50,660 nt of DNA from Armatimonadota bacterium (GTDB taxonomy: Bacteria > Armatimonadota > UBA5829). Position 1 is the stretch's first letter; each line of letters begins with the position of its first letter. This document shows, one piece after another, positions 19,036 to 27,298 of this stretch. The position numbers and the translations under genes are program-made. The stretch is from the NCBI GenBank assembly GCA_026392045.1, contig JAPLCU010000014.1, forward strand, positions 1-50,660, written 5' to 3'. The notes below the pieces were generated by a model. It was not told the origin of the DNA. It ran no database searches and worked only from the letters and a program-made list of their open reading frames with translations.

Positions 19036-19854
19036 TTGACATTTAGCAATACAAACAGCCCTGCGATAATTGTAGAGGACCTGAAAAAGGTCTTCCGCAA
19101 GCGCTCGGGCTTTATGAAGTCAAAAGTAACTGAGCAATGGGCGCTGAAAGGCATATCGTTCACTGTAAAAGATCGCGAGACTTATGGCGTTCTCGGGCCA
19201 AACGGCTCGGGTAAATCCACGCTCATTCGGGTGCTCTCCACCTTGCTGATTCCCGACGGCGGCAGCGTGGAGATACTTGGTCATACGCTGCCTAAGGACG
19301 AACGCTGGATAAGGCAAAATATCGGGCGCGTGAGCGTGGATGCGGCGTTTTACAAGAAGCTTTCCGCGCGCGAGAACCTGCTATACGCCGCTCAGTTATA
19401 CGGCATCAAGCCAGGGGTAGCGCAAAAGCGAGCCTTGGAGATTTTGGGGCGTTTAGGCCTCAAACTAAAGCGTTTCAATGATCCGCTCGAAGAAATGAGC
19501 CGAGGTATGCAACAGAAAATCTCCGTTGCGCGGGCGCTGCTTATAAACCCTCCGCTGCTGCTCCTCGATGAGCCAACTACAGGCCTCGACCCAAAGAGCA
19601 GGCGAGATGTGCAGACTTATCTCGAAGAAATCCGCAAGGAAGAGGGCACTACGATAGTGCTCACAACCCATGACATGGCCGAAGCCGAGCGTCTTTGCGA
19701 TAGAATAGCTTTCATAGCACACGGCAGAATCGTCGCCGAGGGCACTGCCGACGAACTCAAACTCAAAGCAGACACAGAAAATCTTGAGGACGCATTCATC
19801 AAAATCACCGGCGAGAAATTCAATGACGAGAAAGAAGAAGGGGAGGAAGAGTGA
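19036..19854 (+). CDS. ABC exporter ATP-binding protein (DrrA/NodI type)
   Basis: The 272-residue ATPase has Walker A GPNGSGKST (about 62-70), the signature motif in the form EMSRGMQQK, Walker B LLLLDEPTTGLD and the H-loop LTTHDM. The C-terminus is acidic (DEKEEGEEE). With the next gene it forms an ABC-2 type exporter, a group that moves drugs, lipids or polysaccharides; the cargo is unknown. The start is TTG at 19036 with GAGG seven bases upstream. Its stop overlaps the permease GTG start by four bases (GTGA). Confidence 0.93.
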   Translation: MTFSNTNSPAIIVEDLKKVFRKRSGFMKSKVTEQWALKGISFTVKDRETYGVLGPNGSGKSTLIRVLSTLLIPDGGSVEILGHTLPKDERWIRQNIGRVSVDAAFYKKLSARENLLYAAQLYGIKPGVAQKRALEILGRLGLKLKRFNDPLEEMSRGMQQKISVARALLINPPLLLLDEPTTGLDPKSRRDVQTYLEEIRKEEGTTIVLTTHDMAEAERLCDRIAFIAHGRIVAEGTADELKLKADTENLEDAFIKITGEKFNDEKEEGEEE

Positions 19855-20687
19855 TAGAACGCATTTTCCGCCCAATGTGGGCGTTTATCTTTCGTGATTT
19901 TCACCTTAACAGGCGTTATTTTAGCTGGGTTTTGGTTTTCACGTTTTACGCCGTTGTGAACTCCGCCACGGTAGCGCTAATCGGCGTTGCAACCAACGAT
20001 TTCAAGCTTCTTCTTAATCTAATCCTGGGTGTGGTCCTTTGGAGTTATTTGGCGGCGATGTTCAGCGAGATTGCTCAATCTATTTCCTATGAGCGATGGG
20101 AAGGCACGCTTGAGTATACCTTTATGGCGCCTGTTTCAAGGCTGGTGCACCTTACCGGCGTGAGCATAAGCGCCACCGGCTATGCGCTGATGCGAGTTGT
20201 GCTGGTGGTGTTTGGCTTAATGCTCTTGGTTCCATTCCACCTCGGCGGCGCGAACTTGGGCGGTATTATGGTTGTGATGATTGTCGCCAGCGTGGCATTT
20301 GTAGGACTTGGCCTGATGGCGGCTGTTCTTCCTGTGATGAGCCCGGAACACGGCGGCCCCGCAACGAGTATATTTCAGGGCCTGATGCTGTTGGTTTCTG
20401 GAATATACTATCCGGTTAAAGTACTGCCGACCTGGCTGCAGCCGTTTTCGATGTTCTCGCCCGCAACCTACGCCCTCAAAGCCTGCCGAAAACTGCTGGG
20501 CGTAGATGCGCTGCCAAAAGGCGCATCATTCTCCAGCCAACTCCACGGCGCAAGCCTGAGAGACGTTCTTCCCGAGCTGGGCATACTACTTATAATGGGC
20601 TGCGTTCTTATTCCTCTAGGCCTTTTTATCTTCAACAGAGCCGAGCATTGGGCGAAAAAAACAGGCAAGCTTAAAAGAACTGGCTAG
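19851..20687 (+). CDS. ABC-2 type exporter permease
   Basis: The 278-residue membrane protein has about six hydrophobic segments and the ABC-2 family arrangement, with GTLEYTFMAPVSR before the second helix pair and a GIYYPVKVLPTWLQPFSMFSP segment (about 185-205) matching the ABC-2 signature. It should form the channel driven by the preceding ATPase. Translation starts at GTG, overlapping the ATPase stop, with GGGGAGGA just before it, so the two are coupled. The repeat C palindrome follows the stop. Confidence 0.92.
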   Translation: MIERIFRPMWAFIFRDFHLNRRYFSWVLVFTFYAVVNSATVALIGVATNDFKLLLNLILGVVLWSYLAAMFSEIAQSISYERWEGTLEYTFMAPVSRLVHLTGVSISATGYALMRVVLVVFGLMLLVPFHLGGANLGGIMVVMIVASVAFVGLGLMAAVLPVMSPEHGGPATSIFQGLMLLVSGIYYPVKVLPTWLQPFSMFSPATYALKACRKLLGVDALPKGASFSSQLHGASLRDVLPELGILLIMGCVLIPLGLFIFNRAEHWAKKTGKLKRTG

Positions 20688-20698
20688 ATAGAGCAATT

Positions 20699-20726
20699 GG
20701 GGAGGGCGAGGCTCCCGCCGAGCCTT
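20699..20726. repeat. GC-rich repeat C, copy 2
   Basis: Same 24-base core as 17376-17402. Here it follows the permease gene; an AATTGGGG/CCCCAATT inverted pair (20694-20701 and 20758-20765) brackets it and ends at the araB promoter. Confidence 0.75.
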
Positions 20727-20765
20727 ATAGCTGCGAAGGAAAACGGCTTGAATTTCCCCCAATTC

Positions 20766-20794
20766 TTGACAATGCCAAGCCTGTATTCTAAAAT
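20766..20794 (+). promoter_or_regulatory. Consensus promoter of the sugar-use cluster
   Basis: TTGACA (20766-20771) and TAAAAT (20789-20794) with a 17-base spacer. Transcription should start near 20801, giving a leader of about 75 bases. Confidence 0.78.
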
Positions 20795-20799
20795 GACAC

Positions 20800-20870
20800 A
20801 GGGGAAATGGGCACGGCCTGTTTTCGTGCGAGAAACCCCTAAAATTCTGCATTCTATATCAGGGAGGCCT
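20800..20870 (+). promoter_or_regulatory. Structured leader of the ribulokinase gene
   Basis: AGGGG (20800-20804) can pair with CCCCT (20836-20840), and inside it GCACG (20811-20815) with CGTGC (20825-20829). The CCCCT arm could instead pair with the AGGGAGG ribosome-binding site at 20861-20867, so two exclusive folds are possible. It matches no riboswitch class known to me. Confidence 0.35.
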
Positions 20871-20875
20871 GTTTG

Positions 20876-22543
20876 ATGAAATACACACTTGGAATTGATT
20901 ATGGAACGCTTTCAGCCCGCGCGCTGTTGGTGGAGGTTGAGACCGGTAAAGAGGTCGCAACCAGCGTTTACGATTATTCGAACGCTGTTATTGATGAAGT
21001 TTTGCCCTCTTCGGGCGAGAAGCTTCCGCCGGATTGGGCTTTGCAAGATCCTCAGGATTATTTGACCGCGCTTACCATGACCATCCCTGCGGTGCTCAAG
21101 GAATCCGGCGTTAACCCGGAAGACATTATCGGTATGGGTATAGACTTCACCGCCTGCACAATGCTTCCGATCGACAGAGACGGCCACCCGCTGTGCTTCG
21201 ATCCTAAATGGCGCAACAACCCGCATTCATGGGTCAAGCTCTGGAAGCATCACGCCGCGCAGCCTGAAGCCAACAAGATCAACGAGACCGCCGAGAAAAT
21301 GGGCGAGAATTTCCTGCAGCGCTACGGCGGCAGGATCAGCTCCGAGTGGTTCTTTGCAAAGGCTCTTCAGATTCTTGACGAAGCCCCTGAAATATACAAA
21401 GCCGCCGACAGGCTCATGGAAGCCACCGACTGGGTCAATCTCCAGCTCACGGGCGTAGAGACTCGCAACGCCTGCACCGCCGGTTACAAGGCGATGTGGG
21501 AAAAGGCGAGTGGATTCCCTTCTAAAGAATACTTCAAGGCGCTCGACCCCAGATTCGAGAACGTTGTAGACGAGAAAATGAGCCGCAACATCATGCCGAT
21601 GGGCTCCAAGGCAGGCGAACTGACCGCTGAAATGGCCGCAAAGCTCGGGCTTAAATCCGGAATCGCCGTTGCTGTGGCTAATGTAGATGCTCACGTCGCC
21701 GTGCCTGCCGCTACAGTCACCAAAGAGGGCGTTCTGGTCGCAATTATGGGCACGAGCACCTGCCACATGGTTTTAGGCAAGGAGCCGAAGATCGTCGAAG
21801 GTATGTGCGGATATGTCGAAGACGGCATTTTGCCCGGTTTCTTCGGTTTTGAGGCTGGTCAGAGCTGCGTAGGCGATCATTTCGCGTGGTTTACTGAGAA
21901 CTGCGTGCCCGCATCGTATAAAAAAGAGGCCAAGTCGCTCGGTATCGGTATTCATGACCTTCTGGAAGAAAAGGCTGCAAAGCTCAAGCCCGGCCAGAGC
22001 GGTCTGCTCGCGCTGGACTGGTGGAACGGCAACAGAAGTATCTTGGTAGACGTTGACCTCACCGGCATGATCCTTGGCATGAACCTCAACACCAAGCCCG
22101 AAGAAATTTATCGCGCTCTAATCGAAGCAACTGCTTACGGCGCAAATATAATCATAGACGCATTCGATTCCAACGGCGTAGCGATCAACGAAATCGTCGC
22201 CTGCGGCGGCTTGCCGGAAAAGAACGCAATGCTCATGCAGATTTACGCCGATGTAACAAACCGCGAATGGAAAATCGCAGCATCGCCGCAGACCTGCGCG
22301 CTTGGCTCTGCAATGTGGGGCGCAGTCGCAGCCGGCCCCGAAAACGGCGGCTACGCCTGCATAGCCTGCGCCGCCGAAAAGATGGCGAAAGTAAAACAAA
22401 CAACCTATAAGCCAATCCCAGCCAACCACGAAATCTATGCCAAGCTCTTCGCCGAGTACAAGAAACTCCATGACTACTTCGGCAGAGGCGAGAACGACGT
22501 GATGAAGAGGCTGAAGAAGATTAAAGAAGAACAGCATAGCTAG
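20876..22543 (+). CDS. araB: Ribulokinase (FGGY family)
   Basis: The 555-residue enzyme probably phosphorylates L-ribulose at O5 with ATP, the second step of L-arabinose breakdown. AraB signatures are [14 protein letters not shown] at the start, [23 protein letters not shown], the [11 protein letters not shown] stretch, GTSTCHMVL and the C-terminal [16 protein letters not shown]. Length and motif order fit AraB rather than xylulokinase or glycerol kinase. AGGGAGG lies eight bases before the ATG at 20876; a TTG at 20873 is the alternative. It opens the sugar cluster behind a strong promoter. Confidence 0.92.
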   Translation: MKYTLGIDYGTLSARALLVEVETGKEVATSVYDYSNAVIDEVLPSSGEKLPPDWALQDPQDYLTALTMTIPAVLKESGVNPEDIIGMGIDFTACTMLPIDRDGHPLCFDPKWRNNPHSWVKLWKHHAAQPEANKINETAEKMGENFLQRYGGRISSEWFFAKALQILDEAPEIYKAADRLMEATDWVNLQLTGVETRNACTAGYKAMWEKASGFPSKEYFKALDPRFENVVDEKMSRNIMPMGSKAGELTAEMAAKLGLKSGIAVAVANVDAHVAVPAATVTKEGVLVAIMGTSTCHMVLGKEPKIVEGMCGYVEDGILPGFFGFEAGQSCVGDHFAWFTENCVPASYKKEAKSLGIGIHDLLEEKAAKLKPGQSGLLALDWWNGNRSILVDVDLTGMILGMNLNTKPEEIYRALIEATAYGANIIIDAFDSNGVAINEIVACGGLPEKNAMLMQIYADVTNREWKIAASPQTCALGSAMWGAVAAGPENGGYACIACAAEKMAKVKQTTYKPIPANHEIYAKLFAEYKKLHDYFGRGENDVMKRLKKIKEEQHS

Positions 22544-22930
22544 TGGAAAGCTGAAAGTGGAAAGTGGAAAGCCCGGAAGGGAGCCGTCGGATAGCCCGAT
22601 GGTATGATAGGACGATAGCCCGGAAGGGAGCGCAAACGTGCTCCCTCTCCTGGGGGAGGTACATCCTGAGCGTGTCGAAGGAGGGATGGGGTGAGGGCGC
22701 AGCGTAACGGCTACGCACAAACCCAGTTACTTCGGTATCCTGATGCCGAAGTCGGCTCCGCAGGAGCCGCAAATGCTTACAGAGAAGCTGAGTTGGAGTT
22801 GTTTCGGGAAACCCTTTTCCCGAAACCAAAACTTATGTGGTAGCTGCGGGAACTGTTGATTGTGCTGGATTGATGGTCTGGTAGATATAGCCGTTCCCGT
22901 AGCATAGAAAGAGCGTGTGGGGGAGAAGAT
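22544..22930. other. Repeat-rich intergenic region
   Basis: This 387-base gap holds GAAAGTGGAAA-type direct repeats (about 22543-22570), two copies of AGCCCGGAAGGGAGC (22570-22584 and about 22618-22631), a CTCCCTCTCCTGGGGGAGG palindrome, the TCGAAGG repeat (22662-22681), GGCTCCGCAGGAGCC (about 22754-22768) and palindrome B (22801-22826). No gene was seen in it. Confidence 0.7.
22801..22826. repeat. Palindromic repeat B, copy 2
   Basis: GTTTCGGGAAA and TTCCCGAAAC arms. The preceding GAGTT and the repeat itself match the copy at 43994-44019. Confidence 0.75.
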
Positions 22931-23623
22931 ATGGATCCATTAGATTACGCACAGGTCTTTGTGGCTTCGCTGAACGACCAAGACATGCTGGCGCGCGTCT
23001 ACGCAGAATGGCTTGTTGAACTTCTAAAGCGTCCGGTCTGGTCCCCGACATCGCCAGAGGGCAGGCGGATTCCGTGGAAGATGATCGCGAAAGCTGTGGA
23101 AACCGGATCAGCCAGCACAGTTGCTGGCTTCAAATGCCATGGACTCTACCTTTGGGGTGCGAACGAGTTGGTTCCGCGGAAAATTGGGAAAACAAAAGAT
23201 ACACTGGATAAAAGGATGAAGAATCGCTACATCCGGAGTCCTCGTCCTCGTTCTGAAATGCTCAAATACCAACCTCAGTGTCTGCTTGCTGCTGATCTAA
23301 TATACAATAACGCGGTTCGCAATAAGATGGCTCATTTTCTTTGCCTTGGGAATGTCGGAGGGTATAGAGAAGAACTGCGTAAGAATGGATTACAGGGATT
23401 TCCAGTGGAACTCAGAGACAATTATAATAAAGAAGAAGCCCGCAAAGGACCTCGTCTCCTTGGGGCGGCGGATTGGATTGTTCATGGGATTGAAGGAATG
23501 TGGGTTGCTATCCTACCGATGCCAGGCCTTGAGCATCACATTGAGAAATTGGAGCATTCGCTACAGTCTATTGCCGACGAGTGGAACATGGCTCGTAATT
23601 ACTATGAGCTTGTTAACGATTAA
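22931..23623 (+). CDS. Uncharacterised protein with GIY-YIG-like N-terminal motif
   Basis: The 230-residue protein is not firmly recognised. Around residues 70-95 it reads GLYLWGANELVPRKIGKT and then TLDKRMKNRY. This resembles the GIY...YIG..T...R core of GIY-YIG nucleases with GLY and KIGKT variants. Near the end IEKLEHSLQ followed by EWN could supply the conserved Glu and Asn. Nuclease function is a tentative inference. GGGGGAG before the ATG supports translation. It sits between araB and araD, is unrelated to sugar metabolism, and is bracketed by palindromic repeats (22801-22826 and 23672-23694), which suggests a later insertion. Confidence 0.7.
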   Translation: MDPLDYAQVFVASLNDQDMLARVYAEWLVELLKRPVWSPTSPEGRRIPWKMIAKAVETGSASTVAGFKCHGLYLWGANELVPRKIGKTKDTLDKRMKNRYIRSPRPRSEMLKYQPQCLLAADLIYNNAVRNKMAHFLCLGNVGGYREELRKNGLQGFPVELRDNYNKEEARKGPRLLGAADWIVHGIEGMWVAILPMPGLEHHIEKLEHSLQSIADEWNMARNYYELVND

Positions 23624-23671
23624 GCTTCCTGCTGCCGCCTAATTGAGGCTTTAATGTGTGGTATTTTGGTC

Positions 23672-23694
23672 TTTCGGGAAACTTGTTCCCGAAA
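23672..23694. repeat. Palindromic repeat B, copy 3
   Basis: TTTCGGGAA and TTCCCGAAA arms. A smaller CGGGAA/TTTCCCG hairpin of the same kind follows at 23708-23724. Confidence 0.65.
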
Positions 23695-23737
23695 CGAACT
23701 GAAGTGTCGGGAACGAGTTTCCCGCTATACCTTGGTA

Positions 23738-23782
23738 TTTCGGGATTTGAATGGAGCCGAAGGCGGAATGGAAATCCCGAAA
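23738..23782. repeat. Short derivative of element A (45 bp)
   Basis: TTTCGGGATTT (23738-23748) and AAATCCCGAAA (23772-23782) are the same outer termini as the 76-bp element, but the inner part is shorter and different. Confidence 0.6.
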
Positions 23783-23865
23783 CCGCCTGAGCATAGTAAT
23801 TGAATCCCATTTCGGGTTTTCGCCCTTTCGCGCTTTCGCGATAAAAAAATAAAGGAGCAGAAAAA

Positions 23866-24513
23866 TTGCTTTTACCAGAACTTAGAAAAATTGTTTGTGA
23901 GATGAACAAGGTCCTGCCGAAAGAACGCCTTGTGACCATGACCAGCGGCAACGTCAGCGGGCGCGATCCTGAGACTGGTTATGTGGTAATCAAACCGAGT
24001 GGGATTTCGTTTGATGACCTCACTCCTGAGAGCCTGAGCATCGTAGACCTCGAGGGAAATATCATCGAGAGCGACCTTGCGCCGTCCGTTGACACCCCCA
24101 CGCACTTGGTGATCTATCGCAAGATGGCTCATGTGAACGGCGTTGTGCATACGCATTCGAATTATGCAACCAGCTTTGCTGCCGTCGGCATGCCTATTCC
24201 GGCTGTGTTGACTGCTATTGCAGACGAGTTCGGCGGCCCGATTCCGTGCGGCCCCTATTGCCAGATCGGTGAGGAGCAGATTGGCGAGGCGGTAGTCGAG
24301 CACATAGGCCACAGCCCCGCGATTCTTCTCCAGAACCATGGCGTATTTACCATCGGCGCAAGCCCTAAGGCTGCCGTAAAGGCCGCTGTTATGGTAGAGG
24401 ATGTCGCCAAGACCGTTCACCTCGCAATGCTCAAGGGCAAACTTATCCCAATTCCCGAGGAAGAGGTCCAGAGAGCCCACCGCAGATATGTGGAGAAATA
24501 CGGGCAAAAGTAG
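23866..24513 (+). CDS. araD: L-ribulose-5-phosphate 4-epimerase (class II aldolase family)
   Basis: The 215-residue enzyme converts L-ribulose 5-phosphate to D-xylulose 5-phosphate, the last step of the arabinose route. The family zinc ligands appear in HTHS (about residues 85-88) and LQNHGVF, with TSGNVSGRD and KPSGISFDDL near the start. DTPTHL and the LVTMTSGNVS form are closer to AraD than to fuculose-phosphate aldolase, though that function is a possible alternative. The start is TTG at 23866 with AAGGAG eight bases before it. Confidence 0.87.
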   Translation: MLLPELRKIVCEMNKVLPKERLVTMTSGNVSGRDPETGYVVIKPSGISFDDLTPESLSIVDLEGNIIESDLAPSVDTPTHLVIYRKMAHVNGVVHTHSNYATSFAAVGMPIPAVLTAIADEFGGPIPCGPYCQIGEEQIGEAVVEHIGHSPAILLQNHGVFTIGASPKAAVKAAVMVEDVAKTVHLAMLKGKLIPIPEEEVQRAHRRYVEKYGQK

Positions 24514-24573
24514 GTTACGGCAATTGCTGTGCGCAAGAAGGATATTTGTTTATTGGAGAAGAATAGTTATTTA

Positions 24574-24609
24574 GAGGGCAGTCTCGTTTCAAAGTCAAAT
24601 AATGCCCTC
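24574..24609 (+). promoter_or_regulatory. Intercistronic stem before the binding-protein gene
   Basis: GAGGGCA (24574-24580) and TGCCCTC (24603-24609) form a 7-bp stem 20 bases before the lipoprotein start. It may stabilise the downstream messenger or mark a processing site. Confidence 0.35.
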
Positions 24610-24629
24610 AAAATGGGAGGATCAAGTAT

Positions 24630-25652
24630 ATGAAGAAGGTTTTGCTCATTGTTGTGTTGGCTTTTGCTGCTGTAATTGTTGGCTGTTCGGGAACTGGTAC
24701 GAATAAGACAGCAGTTGAACCCATCGCATGGTATGGGCCGATGCCGCATCCGTATGTTGCTGAGGTCAAGACTGGCGCCGAGGCTTGCGCCAAAGACAAC
24801 AACACTAAAATCTATACGCTCATCGGCAAGGAATGGTCTCAGGACGAAGAGAATAGCAATGTTGAGGCTATGTCAACCAAGGGATATAAGGCTTTTAGCA
24901 TATATCCTGGCGATGCTGCTGGCGCAAATGGTCTGTTTGCTCAGCTCAAGAAGAACGGGCAAATGGTTGTTGCTTACGGAGCCGAGCCTGCTCTGCCTAC
25001 ACTGGCGTCTTTTACAGTTGCAACAGACATCAAGGGCGCTGCAATGGCGGCTTGCGAAGAACTTATTCGTCTAATGGGCGGCAAGGGTAAGATTCTCAAC
25101 GTCCTTGAGACTGTTACCGATATCAATACTCAGAAGCGTAGGCAGGGAATCAAGGAAGTTGTCGCAAAGCATCCTGGAGTTTCAATCTGCCAGGAGATAA
25201 ATGATATGACTCAGGTCAGCGAAGCCACCAATAAGATTCAGAGCGCTATTGCTGCGCGCGGAACCCAGATCGATGGCATAATAACAACAGGCTATAACCC
25301 GACTATCGCTGCGGCTGCGATTCTTACCGAGTGGCATAAGAATCCTAAGAATAAGAGAATCCGCTACGTTGGAATCGATACTGGTCCGACTGTTCTACAG
25401 GCGATCAAGGATGGTTATATCGATGAGACAGTCGCGCAGAACCCATTTGGGCATGGTTATATCTCGTGTACAATTCTTGATCTTATGCTCAAGGGCTGGA
25501 CTCCAAAGAAACCGTATCAGTTCATCAATGCTGGTATAGTCATTGTGAATAAAAGCAATGTGGATAGCTACCAAAAGGACGTCCGCAAGATAACTGATGG
25601 TATCATTGCTGATCTGACGACTAAGTATCTAAATCCTCCTGCTGCAAAGTAA
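24630..25652 (+). CDS. Sugar ABC transporter substrate-binding lipoprotein
   Basis: The 340-residue protein has a lipoprotein signal peptide with lipobox VIVGC (Cys19) and a periplasmic-binding-protein type I fold of the ribose/galactose/xylose class. Typical pieces are WYGPMPHPYVAEVKTGAE, AFSIYPGDAAG, KGKILNV, GIITTGYNPT and YVGIDTGP. It should capture a mono- or oligosaccharide outside the membrane for the next two genes. GGGAGG precedes the ATG. The sugar is unknown; arabinose or a related pentose is inferred from the neighbours. Confidence 0.93.
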   Translation: MKKVLLIVVLAFAAVIVGCSGTGTNKTAVEPIAWYGPMPHPYVAEVKTGAEACAKDNNTKIYTLIGKEWSQDEENSNVEAMSTKGYKAFSIYPGDAAGANGLFAQLKKNGQMVVAYGAEPALPTLASFTVATDIKGAAMAACEELIRLMGGKGKILNVLETVTDINTQKRRQGIKEVVAKHPGVSICQEINDMTQVSEATNKIQSAIAARGTQIDGIITTGYNPTIAAAAILTEWHKNPKNKRIRYVGIDTGPTVLQAIKDGYIDETVAQNPFGHGYISCTILDLMLKGWTPKKPYQFINAGIVIVNKSNVDSYQKDVRKITDGIIADLTTKYLNPPAAK

Positions 25653-25692
25653 GAATTTGCTGACGTTTATCTTGTATAATAGTGACATATCA

Positions 25693-25731
25693 GGCTCACC
25701 TCACAGCGAATTTGCGCTGCTGAGGTGGGCC
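25693..25731 (+). terminator. Strong intercistronic hairpin between binding protein and ATPase genes
   Basis: CACCTCA pairs with TGAGGTG, extended by GGC/GCC outside and CAGCG/CGCTG inside. There is no T-run, so it is more likely a messenger-stabilising or partial-termination element. Such elements are common after solute-binding-protein genes, which need higher expression. Confidence 0.5.
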
Positions 25732-25757
25732 ATAAGTTATACGATATGAGGCAATGA

Positions 25758-27266
25758 GTGCTTGAACTGCAATCAATAAGTAAGAGTTTTCCAGGCATAA
25801 AGGCGCTGGATGATGTGTCTCTCCGTTTTGAAAAGGGAGAGATACATGCACTTGTGGGAGAGAATGGCGCTGGCAAGAGTACGGCAATTAAAATTATTAC
25901 AGGCATCTACCAGCCTGATTCCGGCCAGATAGTCTGGGATAGCAAACGCCTGAAGTTTCATAATTACAAAGACAGTATCGTGGCAGGCATTTATATAGTT
26001 TACCAGGAAATCCAGGTGATTCCCGAGAGCAGCATCGCCGAGAACATAATGCTCGATAAGATGATCACTCTCGGCAAGACCGGGATTGTCAACTGGAAAC
26101 AGGTAAATGAGACAGCGGCGAAATACATGAAGATGGTGGGGTTAGATTTGCCTCCGACCACTATCATGCGACACCTGAGCGCTGCGCACAAGCAGCTCAC
26201 GCAAATCGCCAAAGCCTTGGCCGCTAATGCTCAGGTCTTGCTTCTCGATGAGCCAACCAGTTCTCTCACCCAGCACGAGTCAGAGAATCTTTTTGGCATA
26301 CTACGCGAGCTCAAAAGTAATGGCGTGATAATAATCTTTGTTAGCCACAAGATCGAAGAAGTGATGGCGCTCTGTGACTGTGTAAGCGTGCTTCGCGATG
26401 GAAAGCACGTTGGCACTCGGCCTGTGTCGGAGCTATCAAAAGACGATTTAATCAAAATGATGATAGGTCGTGAGTGCAACGATGAGCATCTCGGCAAGCT
26501 GGATGTCAATTTAGACCGCGAAATGCTGCGCGCTGAACATATTGTTCGTTACGAAAAAGCCAGGGACATCAGTTTTCGGGTTTTTGAGGGTGAGGTTTTA
26601 GGCTTTTACGGACTTGTCGGGGCTGGTAGGACCGAGCTCGCGCGTATTATAATTGGTGAGGATAAGCCCGATTCCGGCGCTATCTATATACGCGGCGAAA
26701 AAGCCAGGATCAATAACATATCTGATAGCCTCTATCGTTATAAGATCGGATATGTTACTGAGAACCGCAAGGAAGAGGGACTTTTTCTGAAATCATCAGT
26801 TGAGACCAATATTACAATTACGATATGGAATGCAATTATCAACAGAATTACACGGAAAATCAGCAGGAGCAAAGAGATTGCTATTTCGCAGGATATGGTG
26901 GGCGCTCTGCAAGTCAAAGCAACAAGCTTGGGGCAAAGTGTCGAAGACCTCAGTGGCGGTAATCAGCAGAAAGTAAGTATCGCCAAATGGCTTGCTGCAG
27001 ATTGTGATGTATTGATTATTGATGAGCCGACGGTGGGCGTGGATGTTGGCGCCAAGGAACAGATTCACCAACTTATCTGGGATCTTGCGCAGAAAAGCCG
27101 AAAGGCTGTTATACTTATATCATCAGATATGCGCGAGATTATTAAGGTCTCAAACCGTATATTGGTATTTAGGGATCAGCAGATCGTTGGTGAATTAACC
27201 GATGTTGACGATCCAGGCAAGACTTATGATGAGACCAGCATGGCGATTGGGCGGTATTTGGCCTGA
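25758..27266 (+). CDS. Sugar ABC transporter ATP-binding protein (two NBDs, RbsA/XylG type)
   Basis: The 502-residue protein has two fused nucleotide-binding domains. The first has Walker A GENGAGKST, a degenerate signature HLSAAHKQL and LLLDEPTSSLT. The second has a degenerate P-loop GLVGAGRTEL, signature LSGGNQQK and LIIDEPTVGVD. This asymmetric layout is the hallmark of the CUT2 class (ribose, xylose, arabinose, galactose importers). The start is GTG at 25758 with GAGG six bases upstream. Confidence 0.95.
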   Translation: MLELQSISKSFPGIKALDDVSLRFEKGEIHALVGENGAGKSTAIKIITGIYQPDSGQIVWDSKRLKFHNYKDSIVAGIYIVYQEIQVIPESSIAENIMLDKMITLGKTGIVNWKQVNETAAKYMKMVGLDLPPTTIMRHLSAAHKQLTQIAKALAANAQVLLLDEPTSSLTQHESENLFGILRELKSNGVIIIFVSHKIEEVMALCDCVSVLRDGKHVGTRPVSELSKDDLIKMMIGRECNDEHLGKLDVNLDREMLRAEHIVRYEKARDISFRVFEGEVLGFYGLVGAGRTELARIIIGEDKPDSGAIYIRGEKARINNISDSLYRYKIGYVTENRKEEGLFLKSSVETNITITIWNAIINRITRKISRSKEIAISQDMVGALQVKATSLGQSVEDLSGGNQQKVSIAKWLAADCDVLIIDEPTVGVDVGAKEQIHQLIWDLAQKSRKAVILISSDMREIIKVSNRILVFRDQQIVGELTDVDDPGKTYDETSMAIGRYLA

Positions 27267-27298
27267 GTTGACTGATATGACCCGGGAGTGGATCGAGT

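Noticed and set aside
23872-24507. 211-codon minus-strand open frame
   Set aside because: Antisense of araD; the plus strand has the family motifs and a ribosome-binding site.
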